Shown here: in pieces, positions 16,128 through 24,389 of the stretch
Layout: every line of letters starts with the position of its first letter
Numbering within the stretch: position 1 is the first letter of the stretch
Source: Streptomyces albiflavescens
GTDB taxonomy: Bacteria; Actinomycetota; Actinomycetes; Streptomycetales; Streptomycetaceae
NCBI RefSeq assembly: GCF_014645835.1
Contig: NZ_BMMM01000014.1
Span: 167,620-231,619, forward strand
Length of the DNA stretch: 64,000 nt
Direction: 5' to 3'
Made by a program: the position numbers and the translations under genes
The notes under the pieces: model-generated
What the model was told of the DNA's origin: nothing
What the model saw: the letters and a program-made list of their open reading frames with translations, nothing else
Databases searched by the model: none

Positions 16128-17648
16128 TCACGACCGTGGCGCCGGCTGACGCACACCAGCGTGCAGCGCTCGGACGATGAGCAGCGCGAGGTCGTCGTGG
16201 CCGCCCGGATCGCGGGCGTGCAGAAGGACCTCGCAGGTTTCGTCCAGGGAGCGGTAGGGGTCGTCCAGGAGGCTCAGAAGGTTGTCCAGGCATACGTCGA
16301 TCGGCAGGTCGCGCCTCTCGACCAGCCCATCCGTGTACAGGATGAGCTGATCGCCCCGGTCCAGGGCGAGCACGCTGGTGTGGAAAGCACCCTTGCCGAC
16401 GCCCAGCGGGGTTCCGGTGGGCAGGTCGAGCAATGTGTGCTTCCCGTCCAGGCGGAGGAGGGCGGGTGGCAGGTGGCCGGCCAGGGAGATGAGGCACCGC
16501 GCACTGTGCGGGTCGTAGACGGCGTAGACGCACGTAGCGATGATCTCCTGCTCCAGGCCCTCGGTGATGCGGTCGAGGTGCTGGAGGATCTGGGCCGGGT
16601 CGAGGTCGAGGCCGGCCAGGGTGCGGGTGGCGGTGCGGAGCTGACCCATGGTGGCGGCGGCGCTGACGCCGCTGCCCATGACGTCTCCGACGACGAGGGC
16701 GGTCTTGTCGCCCCCGAGCGCGATGACGTCGAACCAATCACCGCCGATCCCGCTGGCTGCCCGGGCGGGCTGGTACCGGGAGGCAACGGCCAGCCCCGGC
16801 CGTTGCGGTGGCGGGTGAGGTAGCAGGCTGCGCTGAAGGGCGAGAACGGTGCGTCGTTGTTCCTCGAAAGCGCGATATCGCTCGGTGACGTCCACGCTGG
16901 AGGTCACCACGCCCAGGACCCTCCCGTCGGGTGCTTCGAGCCGGTGGAAGGAGATCGACCAGGCGTGCTCGTTGTCCGGGTCGGCCGGGGTGCGGCCAGT
17001 GGTGTACTGATCCAGGACCGGGGTACCGGTGGCCAGCACCTCACGCATCGTCGCTTCGAAGGACTCGTCCAAAAGTGGCAGCACCTCATGCACGTGCCGG
17101 CCCCTGTGCTCGACGGCCGGCACGCCGTTCATCCGCTCCTCCGCCGGGTTGACCGAGACGTATCGAAGGTCGGTGTCCAGTACACCCAGCCCGATCGGTG
17201 ACTGGGACACCAGCCGAGCGGCCAGCGCCAGGTCGCGTTCGACCTGCCGCAGTGTTGCCTGATCTGTGGCAAGGCCCAGGGCGTAGAAGTCTCCCTGGCC
17301 GTCCTGCAGCCGCATGTTGCGGAACTCCACACGTCGCGTACTGCCGTCCTTGTGCCGGATGGGGAAGACTCCGGCCCAACTGCCACCGCCTGCCATGACC
17401 TGAGCGAACAGTTCAAGGACGACGTCCAGGTTCTCCTCATTCACGAGCAGGCGCCCGGCGAACTCGCCGAGCGCTTCCTCTGCGCTGTAGCCGAAGAGGT
17501 CTTCGGCCTGAGGGCTCCACAGACCGATCTTGCCCTGGTCATCGAGGAGAATCGCCGCCACGTTCAGCACATCGAGGAGGCCGCCGGACGCGGTCGGAGC
17601 GACGGTCGCCGCGTCGGAATCGCGCCGCAACGACTCGGCTGCACACAT
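16128..17648 (-). CDS. PAS-PAS-SpoIIE (PP2C-type) serine phosphatase
   Basis: A 506-aa cytosolic signalling phosphatase. PAS domain 1 lies at about 24-125 (W-S-P-Q-A-E-D-L-F-G-Y), PAS domain 2 at about 140-258 (QSPIGLGVLDTDLRYVSVNP), and a SpoIIE/PP2C domain at about 275-495 with metal-binding acidic motifs (G-G-D-W-F-D-V, V-V-G-D-V-M-G-S-G, L-I-L-Y-T-D-G-L-V-E, G-G-H-D-D-L-A-L-L). Such proteins dephosphorylate anti-anti-sigma (STAS) proteins and so release sigma factors. It is divergent from a larger SpoIIE gene with a related PAS-PAS layout, suggesting an old duplication. Confidence 0.92.
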   Translation of the reverse strand: MCAAESLRRDSDAATVAPTASGGLLDVLNVAAILLDDQGKIGLWSPQAEDLFGYSAEEALGEFAGRLLVNEENLDVVLELFAQVMAGGGSWAGVFPIRHKDGSTRRVEFRNMRLQDGQGDFYALGLATDQATLRQVERDLALAARLVSQSPIGLGVLDTDLRYVSVNPAEERMNGVPAVEHRGRHVHEVLPLLDESFEATMREVLATGTPVLDQYTTGRTPADPDNEHAWSISFHRLEAPDGRVLGVVTSSVDVTERYRAFEEQRRTVLALQRSLLPHPPPQRPGLAVASRYQPARAASGIGGDWFDVIALGGDKTALVVGDVMGSGVSAAATMGQLRTATRTLAGLDLDPAQILQHLDRITEGLEQEIIATCVYAVYDPHSARCLISLAGHLPPALLRLDGKHTLLDLPTGTPLGVGKGAFHTSVLALDRGDQLILYTDGLVERRDLPIDVCLDNLLSLLDDPYRSLDETCEVLLHARDPGGHDDLALLIVRALHAGVRQPAPRS

Positions 17649-17974
17649 CCCCGACCCTCCTTACTGCACGCGGCCACTCGGTCGTTTCGGGACGCCGAGG
17701 CAACCCACCGCTCGGCACGCGTGGTTCAGCCTTCCCATCGTGTCCCTCCAGGCCCGATCCCGCAGCACTGCCGTCACAAGCCCCGTAGCAGAAGGATCCT
17801 GCCCGCCTCGGACTGCTACCGCCCAAGCTACGCGCGCCTGCGTCGCCGTGGCGGCTCGGCAGGACCGGGCGGGGGCCCTGGACGAGTGGGGGCCGCCGCC
17901 GGACGGCGGCCGCGGTTGTACACACCCGGCGGCGGACAGATGCTGTAGACATCGCCACGGGCTGGGGTGATGCG
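17649..17974. other. Shared divergent promoter region of two SpoIIE genes
   Basis: About 325 bp between the two divergent phosphatase genes. It should hold both promoters. I see no clear conserved -10/-35 pair and no gene with coding bias. Confidence 0.4.
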
Positions 17975-20446
17975 ATGAGTGTGTGGAACGCGACGGACAG
18001 TGTCGACTTCCGTGGTCCGCTCGACGTCACGCGGGCGGCCACGGCAGTGCTGGATGCCCGGGGCTGGATCGTGGGATGGAGCCCGGCAGCCGAGGAAATG
18101 CTCGGCTACCGGTCGGACGAGGTCATAGGGCGCGCCGTGGACACGCTGATCCTGGGCGGGGGTGCCTGGGAACCCGGTCTGGCCGAGTGGCGCGATTCTC
18201 CCGGCGTTCGCAGCAATGCGGTCGACCTGCAGCACCGGGACGGCCACATCGTACGGACAGCAACGATGATGTCTCGCTTGCTCGATGGCGGCACGGGACC
18301 GGCCTGGGTCGTGGTTGCGGCACATCTGGAAGAGGTTCACGAATGGGAGGCCGCCCAGGCCATGCTGCGTGGCCTGGCGACCCAGTCACCCATCAGCCTG
18401 ACCATCTACGACACCGACCTACGGCTGACGTGGGCCAATACGGCGTCGGGACGGGAATTCACCGCGCCGGTCGGGGAGGTCATCGGCACACTGTCGCAGG
18501 AGCTCTATCCGGACGGCGAGGTACTGTCCGAGGGGGCGCCGGCGACGCTGGAGCAGGTCATGCGGCAGGTGCTCGCCACCGGCGAACCGGTTGTCGACCT
18601 GCGTTTTCGCGGTCGGCCGCCCGCTGACCAGGACCACGACCACGTCTGGTCCTGCTCCTATTACCGCTTGCAGGACGCCCGTGGGCAGACGCTGGGCGTC
18701 TGCGAGGACGCCTTCGACGTGACCGACCGCTACTTGGCCCAGCGAAGACTGGCGCTGCTGGTGCGGGCCGGAGCGCGCATCGGCCGCACTCTCGACGTCA
18801 CCCGCACGATCACGGAGTGCACCGAAGTCAGCGTCCCGGACTTCGCCGACGCCGTCGTAGTGGATCTCGTGGAGGGTGTTGCGGAGGGGGAGGAGCCCAC
18901 CCCCAGGGAGCTGCGCGCAGGGCCGCTGGTGCGCATGGCCCGGCGCTCGGCGGACGGGCTTTCCGCAGAGGACTCCGCGGAACCACCGCCGACGCCCCTG
19001 GAACGGATCAACTACGCCGCGGACTCACCCCAGACCCGCAGCCTGTCCTCAGGCCGGCGGGTCCTGGAAGAGGCCGCGTCGGGCGGCGCCACGCCCCGAC
19101 CTGCGGGCGAACCATGGGTCCACTCCCTGCTTGTCGTGCCGCTGCGTGCCCGCGGCACCACGTTGGGGCTTGTCACATTCATGCGGGGCAGGACCTCTGC
19201 CCGTTTTGACAGCGATGATCAGGCCCTCGCCGAGGAACTGGCCATCCGCACAGCCGTCTGCATCGACAACGCCTGCCGCTATACCCGGGAGCGCACCGCC
19301 GCCCTCGCGTTGCAGCGCGACCTGCTGCCGCGGAATCTGGCGCCGCAGACGGCTGTCGAGGTGGCCCACCGCTATCTGCCCGCTCACACGGCCGGTGTCG
19401 GCGGCGACTGGTTCGACGTCATGCCGCTCTCCGGCGCACGGGTCGGGCTGGCCGTCGGCGATGTGGTGGGCCATGGCCTGCGCGCCGCCGCCACGATGGG
19501 GCGCCTGCGCACGACCGTTCGCGCCCTGGCGAGGCTGGACTACACCCCCGACGAACTGCTCACTCGCCTGGACGACCTGGCCGAGCAGACCACCGAGGAA
19601 CAGATGGCCGCGCGTCGCGGGAGTGGGGAATCCGCCGATCCCGGGGCGGATGATGACGCAGCCCTGGGGGTGACCTGCCTCTACGCCGTGTACGACCCGG
19701 TCTCCGGGCGGTGCACGCTGGCCCGCGCAGGACACCTACCACCGGCGGTCGTCACCCCCGATGGCGCCTTCACCCTCCCTGACCTCCCACCCGGTCCGCC
19801 GCTGGGCCTTGGCGGTCTGCCGTTTGAGAGCGCAGAACTCGAGCTGCCCGAGGGCAGCCTCATGGCCCTCTTCACCGACGGCCTGGTCAGGGGCCGTGAT
19901 CACGACATCGAGCTCGGACTCGAACGGCTCGGCCACGTGCTGTCCGAACACGGAAAGCCCCTCGAGGAGTTGTGCGATCAAGCCATCGCCGAACTCCTCC
20001 CCGAGGGCCCGGCTTCCGACGACGCCGCCCTGCTCCTCGTACGCACCCGTGTGCTGGACTCGCAACAGGTGGCCCTGTGGGAGCTGCCCGCTGACCCCGC
20101 GGCGGTAGGGCGCGCCCGCAACCTGGTCGGCCGGCAACTCAACGACTGGAACCTGCAGGAGCTGTCCTTCACCACCGAACTGGTCGTCAGCGAACTGGTC
20201 ACCAACGCGATCCGCTACGCCTTCGGTCCGATCCAGCTCAGGCTCATCCGGGACCGCAGCCTGCTGTGCGAGGTCTCCGACACGGGGCACACCACGCCCC
20301 ACCTCCGGCACGCGGCCACTGATGACGAAGGCGGGCGCGGCCTGTTCATCGTCGCCCACATGGTCCACCGGTGGGGAACGCGCTATACGGCCGCCGGCAA
20401 GACGATCTGGACGGAACAGGCGCTCCCGCCGGTAGAGGCGCCGTAG
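17975..20446 (+). CDS. PAS-PAS-GAF-SpoIIE-HATPase signalling protein
   Basis: An 823-aa cytosolic protein joining phosphatase and kinase modules. PAS at 15-120 (SPAAEEMLGYRSDEVIG), PAS at 135-250 (SPISLTIYDTDLRLTWANTA), GAF at 265-440, SpoIIE/PP2C phosphatase at 455-680 (G-V-G-G-D-W-F-D-V, G-D-V-V-G-H-G, A-L-F-T-D-G-L-V, S-D-D-A-A-L-L-L-V) and a C-terminal anti-sigma-type HATPase at 695-820 (FTTELVVSELVTNAIRYAFG, G-G-R-G-L-F-I-V). One protein can therefore dephosphorylate and rephosphorylate partner-switch STAS proteins. No STAS or sigma gene is adjacent. The ATG at 17975 opens directly on the first PAS domain. Confidence 0.93.
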   Translation: MSVWNATDSVDFRGPLDVTRAATAVLDARGWIVGWSPAAEEMLGYRSDEVIGRAVDTLILGGGAWEPGLAEWRDSPGVRSNAVDLQHRDGHIVRTATMMSRLLDGGTGPAWVVVAAHLEEVHEWEAAQAMLRGLATQSPISLTIYDTDLRLTWANTASGREFTAPVGEVIGTLSQELYPDGEVLSEGAPATLEQVMRQVLATGEPVVDLRFRGRPPADQDHDHVWSCSYYRLQDARGQTLGVCEDAFDVTDRYLAQRRLALLVRAGARIGRTLDVTRTITECTEVSVPDFADAVVVDLVEGVAEGEEPTPRELRAGPLVRMARRSADGLSAEDSAEPPPTPLERINYAADSPQTRSLSSGRRVLEEAASGGATPRPAGEPWVHSLLVVPLRARGTTLGLVTFMRGRTSARFDSDDQALAEELAIRTAVCIDNACRYTRERTAALALQRDLLPRNLAPQTAVEVAHRYLPAHTAGVGGDWFDVMPLSGARVGLAVGDVVGHGLRAAATMGRLRTTVRALARLDYTPDELLTRLDDLAEQTTEEQMAARRGSGESADPGADDDAALGVTCLYAVYDPVSGRCTLARAGHLPPAVVTPDGAFTLPDLPPGPPLGLGGLPFESAELELPEGSLMALFTDGLVRGRDHDIELGLERLGHVLSEHGKPLEELCDQAIAELLPEGPASDDAALLLVRTRVLDSQQVALWELPADPAAVGRARNLVGRQLNDWNLQELSFTTELVVSELVTNAIRYAFGPIQLRLIRDRSLLCEVSDTGHTTPHLRHAATDDEGGRGLFIVAHMVHRWGTRYTAAGKTIWTEQALPPVEAP

Positions 20447-20686
20447 CAGCATCCGGTTGTACAGACCCGATGAAGACCCGCCCGGCCCGCCCGAGTTCAG
20501 GGGATCCGCGCCGAGGACCGTACGGACCCCGAGCAGGCCGAGACGGTTGTACTCGGCCACCCGCTGCGGCAGCACCACGCAGGTCTCGTGCTGTGGCTGC
20601 CCGAGCGGCACCAGGGAGGCATAGTGGTTCGCCGCTCGGGTGCGCCGGCTCGACTGAGACGGGTGATGACCGGGGCCGGTGAGGGA
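20447..20686. other. Intergenic, possible C-terminal coding debris on the minus strand
   Basis: About 240 bp between converging genes. A minus-strand run (PLGQPQHETCVVLPQRVAEY) looks coding but has no start or family signature. Confidence 0.3.
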
Positions 20687-21145
20687 TCAGCTTCCCTCGA
20701 CCAGGCGGGCGAGGTTGTCCAGCGCCATCCGCGTACCCAACTCGTTGTCCCTGCGGGGCACGTCATCGGGAATACCCTCGTGCACGATCACGACGTCCGT
20801 TGCGTCGCCCACCTGGGTGAGTGACGTGGTCATCGTCATCGTGCCGCGCAGTTGATCGTCGGATGTCTCGAACTCGATCACCTCAACCACCAGTTCGTTG
20901 GGAACGAGTCGTGCGAAGTGGCCGCGGTAGGTGTCGGTGTGGGCGTCCGACTTTCCTGAGCCTGCTGCGTCGTCGTAGGTCAGCGAGACGCGGAACGTGC
21001 CGCCCTCACGAGGGTCGAATGCGTGGACATGGCTGGTCATGCCGGCGGGCACTCGCCATGCCGCCACCGCGTCCGGGTCGATGAGCGCCTGATACACGGC
21101 TGCGGGGGCCGCCTTGACGCGTCGCGAAACGTGCGTGGCATACAT
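20687..21145 (-). CDS. SRPBCC/AHSA1-domain protein
   Basis: A 152-aa START-like protein of the AHSA1 (activator of Hsp90 ATPase homologue) family. It shows the opening strand/helix (VSRRVKAAPAAVYQALIDPD), the loop A-W-R-V-P-A-G-M, the D-P-R-E-G-G-T-F-R-V-S-L hairpin, and the long C-terminal helix ending L-D-N-L-A-R-L-V. These proteins bind hydrophobic ligands; specific role unknown. I use ATG 21145 rather than an upstream TTG. It is convergent with the SpoIIE gene and divergent from the aldo/keto reductase, 169 bp apart. Confidence 0.87.
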   Translation of the reverse strand: MYATHVSRRVKAAPAAVYQALIDPDAVAAWRVPAGMTSHVHAFDPREGGTFRVSLTYDDAAGSGKSDAHTDTYRGHFARLVPNELVVEVIEFETSDDQLRGTMTMTTSLTQVGDATDVVIVHEGIPDDVPRRDNELGTRMALDNLARLVEGS

Positions 21146-21314
21146 GACAGGCAACCTACTGCCGTTGCCGCCCAGTCGCGGCCGTTCGCGCAGACGCGTT
21201 CAGCCGGTCCGTCCCGGCATGGCGCGCATTGCGGGGCGTATCCGTGGAACGCCAGTGGACATGGGCCTTCGAAGCGTAAAGTCGCGGTCGTCGCATCGTG
21301 TAACTCCAGGGGGT

Positions 21315-22184
21315 ATGGACATGCACAATCGCCGCATCGGCAGCGTCACGATCAGTGCCATCGGGCTCGGTGGGATGCCGCTGTCCATCGAGGGGCGGCC
21401 GGATGAGGAGCGTGCTGTCGCGACCATCCATGCAGCCATCGACGCGGGGATCTCGTTCATCGACACGGCCATGTCGTACTGCCTGAACTCCTCCGAGACC
21501 GGCCACAACGAGTCCCTGATCGCCCGCGCGCTTGCCTCGTACGGCGGCGACACCTCCGACGTGCTGGTCGGCACGAAGGGCGGGGCGGCTCGCGGAGCCG
21601 ACGGGGCGTGGTCCTTCAACGGGGATCCCGCGACCTTGCGGGAGGCCTGCGAGGGCTCGCTCAAGCGGTTGGGCGTGGACTCCATCGGCCTCTACCAGCT
21701 GCACGTGCCGGACCCGAACGTGCCGTACGCCGACTCGGTGGGCGCGCTGCGCGACCTGTACGAAACGGGGAAGATCCGTGCGGTCGGCATCTCGAATGTG
21801 AACTCCGACCAGCTGCGCGAAGCCCATGGGATTCTCGGTGAGCGGCTGGTATCCGTACAGAACAACTTCTCGCCGGCCGTCCGCGACAGTGAGCCGCAGC
21901 TGCGGCTGTGCACCGAGCTCGGGATCGCCTTCCTGCCGTACAGTCCGCTGGGTGGTATCTCCCGGGCGGGCGGCCTGGGTTCGTCGCACGCCGCGTTCGC
22001 AGGGATCGCCGAGGAGCGTGGGGTCAGCCCGCAACAGGTGTGTCTGGCCTGGGAGTTGGCCAAGTCGCCGGTCGTCGTGCCGATCCCGGGGTCGTCCCGG
22101 CCGACGACCATCCGTGACTCGGCTGCAGCGGCCGATCTGAAGCTGACCGCAGCGGAGTTCGCCGAACTCGACGCCGCCCAGTAA
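21315..22184 (+). CDS. Aldo/keto reductase
   Basis: A 289-aa NADPH-dependent oxidoreductase of the aldo/keto reductase (TIM-barrel) superfamily. The catalytic tetrad is visible: Asp in SFIDTAMSY, Tyr following it, Lys in LVGTKGG and His in YQLHVPDPN. The nucleotide-binding C-terminal region reads P-I-P-G-S-S-R-P-T-T-I. ATG 21315 follows CCAGGGGG; longer upstream reading frames are not needed. A hairpin terminator follows the stop at once. Confidence 0.92.
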   Translation: MDMHNRRIGSVTISAIGLGGMPLSIEGRPDEERAVATIHAAIDAGISFIDTAMSYCLNSSETGHNESLIARALASYGGDTSDVLVGTKGGAARGADGAWSFNGDPATLREACEGSLKRLGVDSIGLYQLHVPDPNVPYADSVGALRDLYETGKIRAVGISNVNSDQLREAHGILGERLVSVQNNFSPAVRDSEPQLRLCTELGIAFLPYSPLGGISRAGGLGSSHAAFAGIAEERGVSPQQVCLAWELAKSPVVVPIPGSSRPTTIRDSAAAADLKLTAAEFAELDAAQ

Positions 22185-22215
22185 AGGCTCCGTCCCAGGA
22201 ATGGGGGCGGAGCCT
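22185..22215 (+). terminator. Hairpin terminator after aldo/keto reductase gene
   Basis: AGGCTCCG (22185-22192) pairs with CGGAGCCT (22208-22215); inner CCC/GGG extends the stem. It begins one base after the TAA. Confidence 0.8.
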
Positions 22216-22275
22216 CTACAGCCATGTCACAGGCCAGGACGTCTACGGACAGCCCACCGACCGAATGCCGTTGCT

Positions 22276-24354
22276 TCAGTCCGTGTGCCCAGCCGGGGGC
22301 AGCTCCGTGCCACCCCGACAACCGGTGAAGGTCGCGTTCGGGCAGAAGGCGTCGAAGCCCATTCCGTACCTTGCGAAGGCCTCCCAGGCAGCATGCTGGA
22401 CCGTCCCGTACTCGGCGCTGGTCAGCCGTCCGCCCTCCATCGCCTTGAAGGCTCGCAGGATCCCGTCGCGCGCGAGCAGGAACGAAGGGTTCTTCGGCGT
22501 GAGTTTCAGGCCGTCAACGACTGCCTGCCAGGTCAGCCGGTAGCCCCGTTGCTTGTCGCCGAGCGCGGCGGAGACCTTGCGGGTCAGTTCCATGAGCGCC
22601 GCGCACCAGATCTCACCGACGTCATGAACCTCGCGGTACGAGAGGTCGGCGTTGCCTTCGCCTTCGACCTGCCCCCGGCGCGCGCCGATGTCTCCGAAGG
22701 TGCCGGGGTAGTCCTCGTCGTAGGGCCGCTGCCGAATGCCCCGCGGATCACCGATCACCCAATCTCCCACAACGACCCGCTCCTGCGCACGTGCGAAGTT
22801 GGTGATCGTGAGCGCGAAGTAGTCGCTCCAGCCCTCGCCCATCGAAACCGACTGGTCCTCCAGGAGGCCCATCGCATCGAGCATCCCGCCGACGAGGCGG
22901 TTCGTCACTCCGTGGACGTACTCGTGGTCCACGACGTCCCGCGCGTTGGCCGTGTGGCGGCCGGTTGCGGTGACCAGCCCCATGTTCATCACGGCGGACA
23001 CACCGTCGGCCCTCGTGGTCATATTGGCCGTTCCGTCTACCGGCCCCGGGTGTGCCAGTGCAAGGACCGCGTCTGCTCCCTTCCCCTGCCCAGACAGGTT
23101 CACGGCCTGGAAGTTCCCGTTCTTCTCGGTGAACCCGAGCATCATGAACAGATCGTGCATTCTGTTGCAGAAGTAAAAGATGTTGGTGACGAACTGCTCA
23201 GGCGTGTCCACACCGGCGTTGAACACTCCGTTGCCCGCCGCGTCGACGAGGACCTGGAACGGCTGCCGGCTCGTCCCGTTGACGGCGCGCACATTGTTGC
23301 CCTTTGTCGACAGCGTTCCGTTGCCGGGGTCCGTCCAGGCCAACGGGAATCCCTGGGGAAGCTCGGGCAGCAACTCGGCCGTCACCTGGGTCGGATAGGC
23401 GTCCAGTGGCAGCGGGAAGGGGACCTGGCCCATGGGGCTGTCGACCGGGTTCTCCCGGAAGACCAGTCCGCCGACGACGTGGTTGCTCGCGTCGTAGAAG
23501 TAGAGGATCTCGGGCGCGTCCGTGTCCGCCGTCCGTGCGTCGGCCTCGACGAAGGCGTGGTACTGAGCGGCGAAGTTCGGGCGTGAGATTGTGAAGAACC
23601 AGGTGAGACGGACATCGCCGCCCATGTAGAGGTACACGAGCCGGGCAGGGATGGCTTCCTCGAAGCCCCCCTTGGCGAAGGTCATCGGCTGGTCGGTTCG
23701 CGGCTGGGCAGACAGGCGCTCGAAGCCATCGGAGATGTCCAGACTCGGGAGTTCGTACTCCCCGAAGGGCCCCCGGACGGTCATGGGCTCGGCGGCCTGC
23801 GCAGCCGCCACCCTAAGGGCTACCTCGGCCGGGACCGCGGGCTTCGCCGAGAGGCCCGCGGGCATACTCACCGTGTCGCCGACGACCCGGTCGACCGTAC
23901 CGTCCGCGTGCAGCCAGACTTTCGGCTGCATGGCCCACACCTCGATGCCGTTGAACATCTGCTGCAGGCTGACGATGCGCATGCCCTCGCTCGTCCTGGT
24001 CACGGTCGGGTCGGCCTCGAATTCGACCGGTTCGAGGGCCGTGAATCCGATCGCTTCCGAGACCGAGGCGAGGTACTCCTTGGCCCTGGCGATATAGCCC
24101 GCGTCGAGGGCATCCTCCGTGCCGCCTTCCCCACCCGCGATGTTCGCGATGTCCGCGTCGGTGAAGCCCGGAGCGCCGTCCACCCGCAGCTCGGTCAGGT
24201 GCCCGGTGAAGCGGTTCACCTTGCTCTGCTCAGCGGTGAGGGTGTGGTCGACCTCGGCTGCCACCCGGTCGGTCTCGTCGAGGAAGGCGGCCGCCCCGGC
24301 GGCACTGGCGAGATGGTCGTAGCCCGTGTCCCGCCTGTCGATCAGCGTGGTCAT
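22276..24354 (-). CDS. M36 (fungalysin)-like zinc metallopeptidase without signal peptide
   Basis: A 692-aa protein with an FTP/propeptide-like N-terminal half and a C-terminal M36-type catalytic domain. The zinc motif is DHEYVHG (HEYVH at 477-481) with the third ligand Glu507 in SMGEGWSDYFAL, both as in fungalysin. The family is normally secreted as a proenzyme, but this protein starts MTTLIDRRDTGYDHLAS with no Sec or Tat signal, so it is cytosolic or leaves by another route. It is 35 bp downstream of the HAD-M28 gene on the same strand, so two peptidases are probably made together. Confidence 0.88.
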   Translation of the reverse strand: MTTLIDRRDTGYDHLASAAGAAAFLDETDRVAAEVDHTLTAEQSKVNRFTGHLTELRVDGAPGFTDADIANIAGGEGGTEDALDAGYIARAKEYLASVSEAIGFTALEPVEFEADPTVTRTSEGMRIVSLQQMFNGIEVWAMQPKVWLHADGTVDRVVGDTVSMPAGLSAKPAVPAEVALRVAAAQAAEPMTVRGPFGEYELPSLDISDGFERLSAQPRTDQPMTFAKGGFEEAIPARLVYLYMGGDVRLTWFFTISRPNFAAQYHAFVEADARTADTDAPEILYFYDASNHVVGGLVFRENPVDSPMGQVPFPLPLDAYPTQVTAELLPELPQGFPLAWTDPGNGTLSTKGNNVRAVNGTSRQPFQVLVDAAGNGVFNAGVDTPEQFVTNIFYFCNRMHDLFMMLGFTEKNGNFQAVNLSGQGKGADAVLALAHPGPVDGTANMTTRADGVSAVMNMGLVTATGRHTANARDVVDHEYVHGVTNRLVGGMLDAMGLLEDQSVSMGEGWSDYFALTITNFARAQERVVVGDWVIGDPRGIRQRPYDEDYPGTFGDIGARRGQVEGEGNADLSYREVHDVGEIWCAALMELTRKVSAALGDKQRGYRLTWQAVVDGLKLTPKNPSFLLARDGILRAFKAMEGGRLTSAEYGTVQHAAWEAFARYGMGFDAFCPNATFTGCRGGTELPPAGHTD

Positions 24355-24389
24355 CGCGTGCTCCTTGTCCTGAAGGTGGGGGGTCTGGT

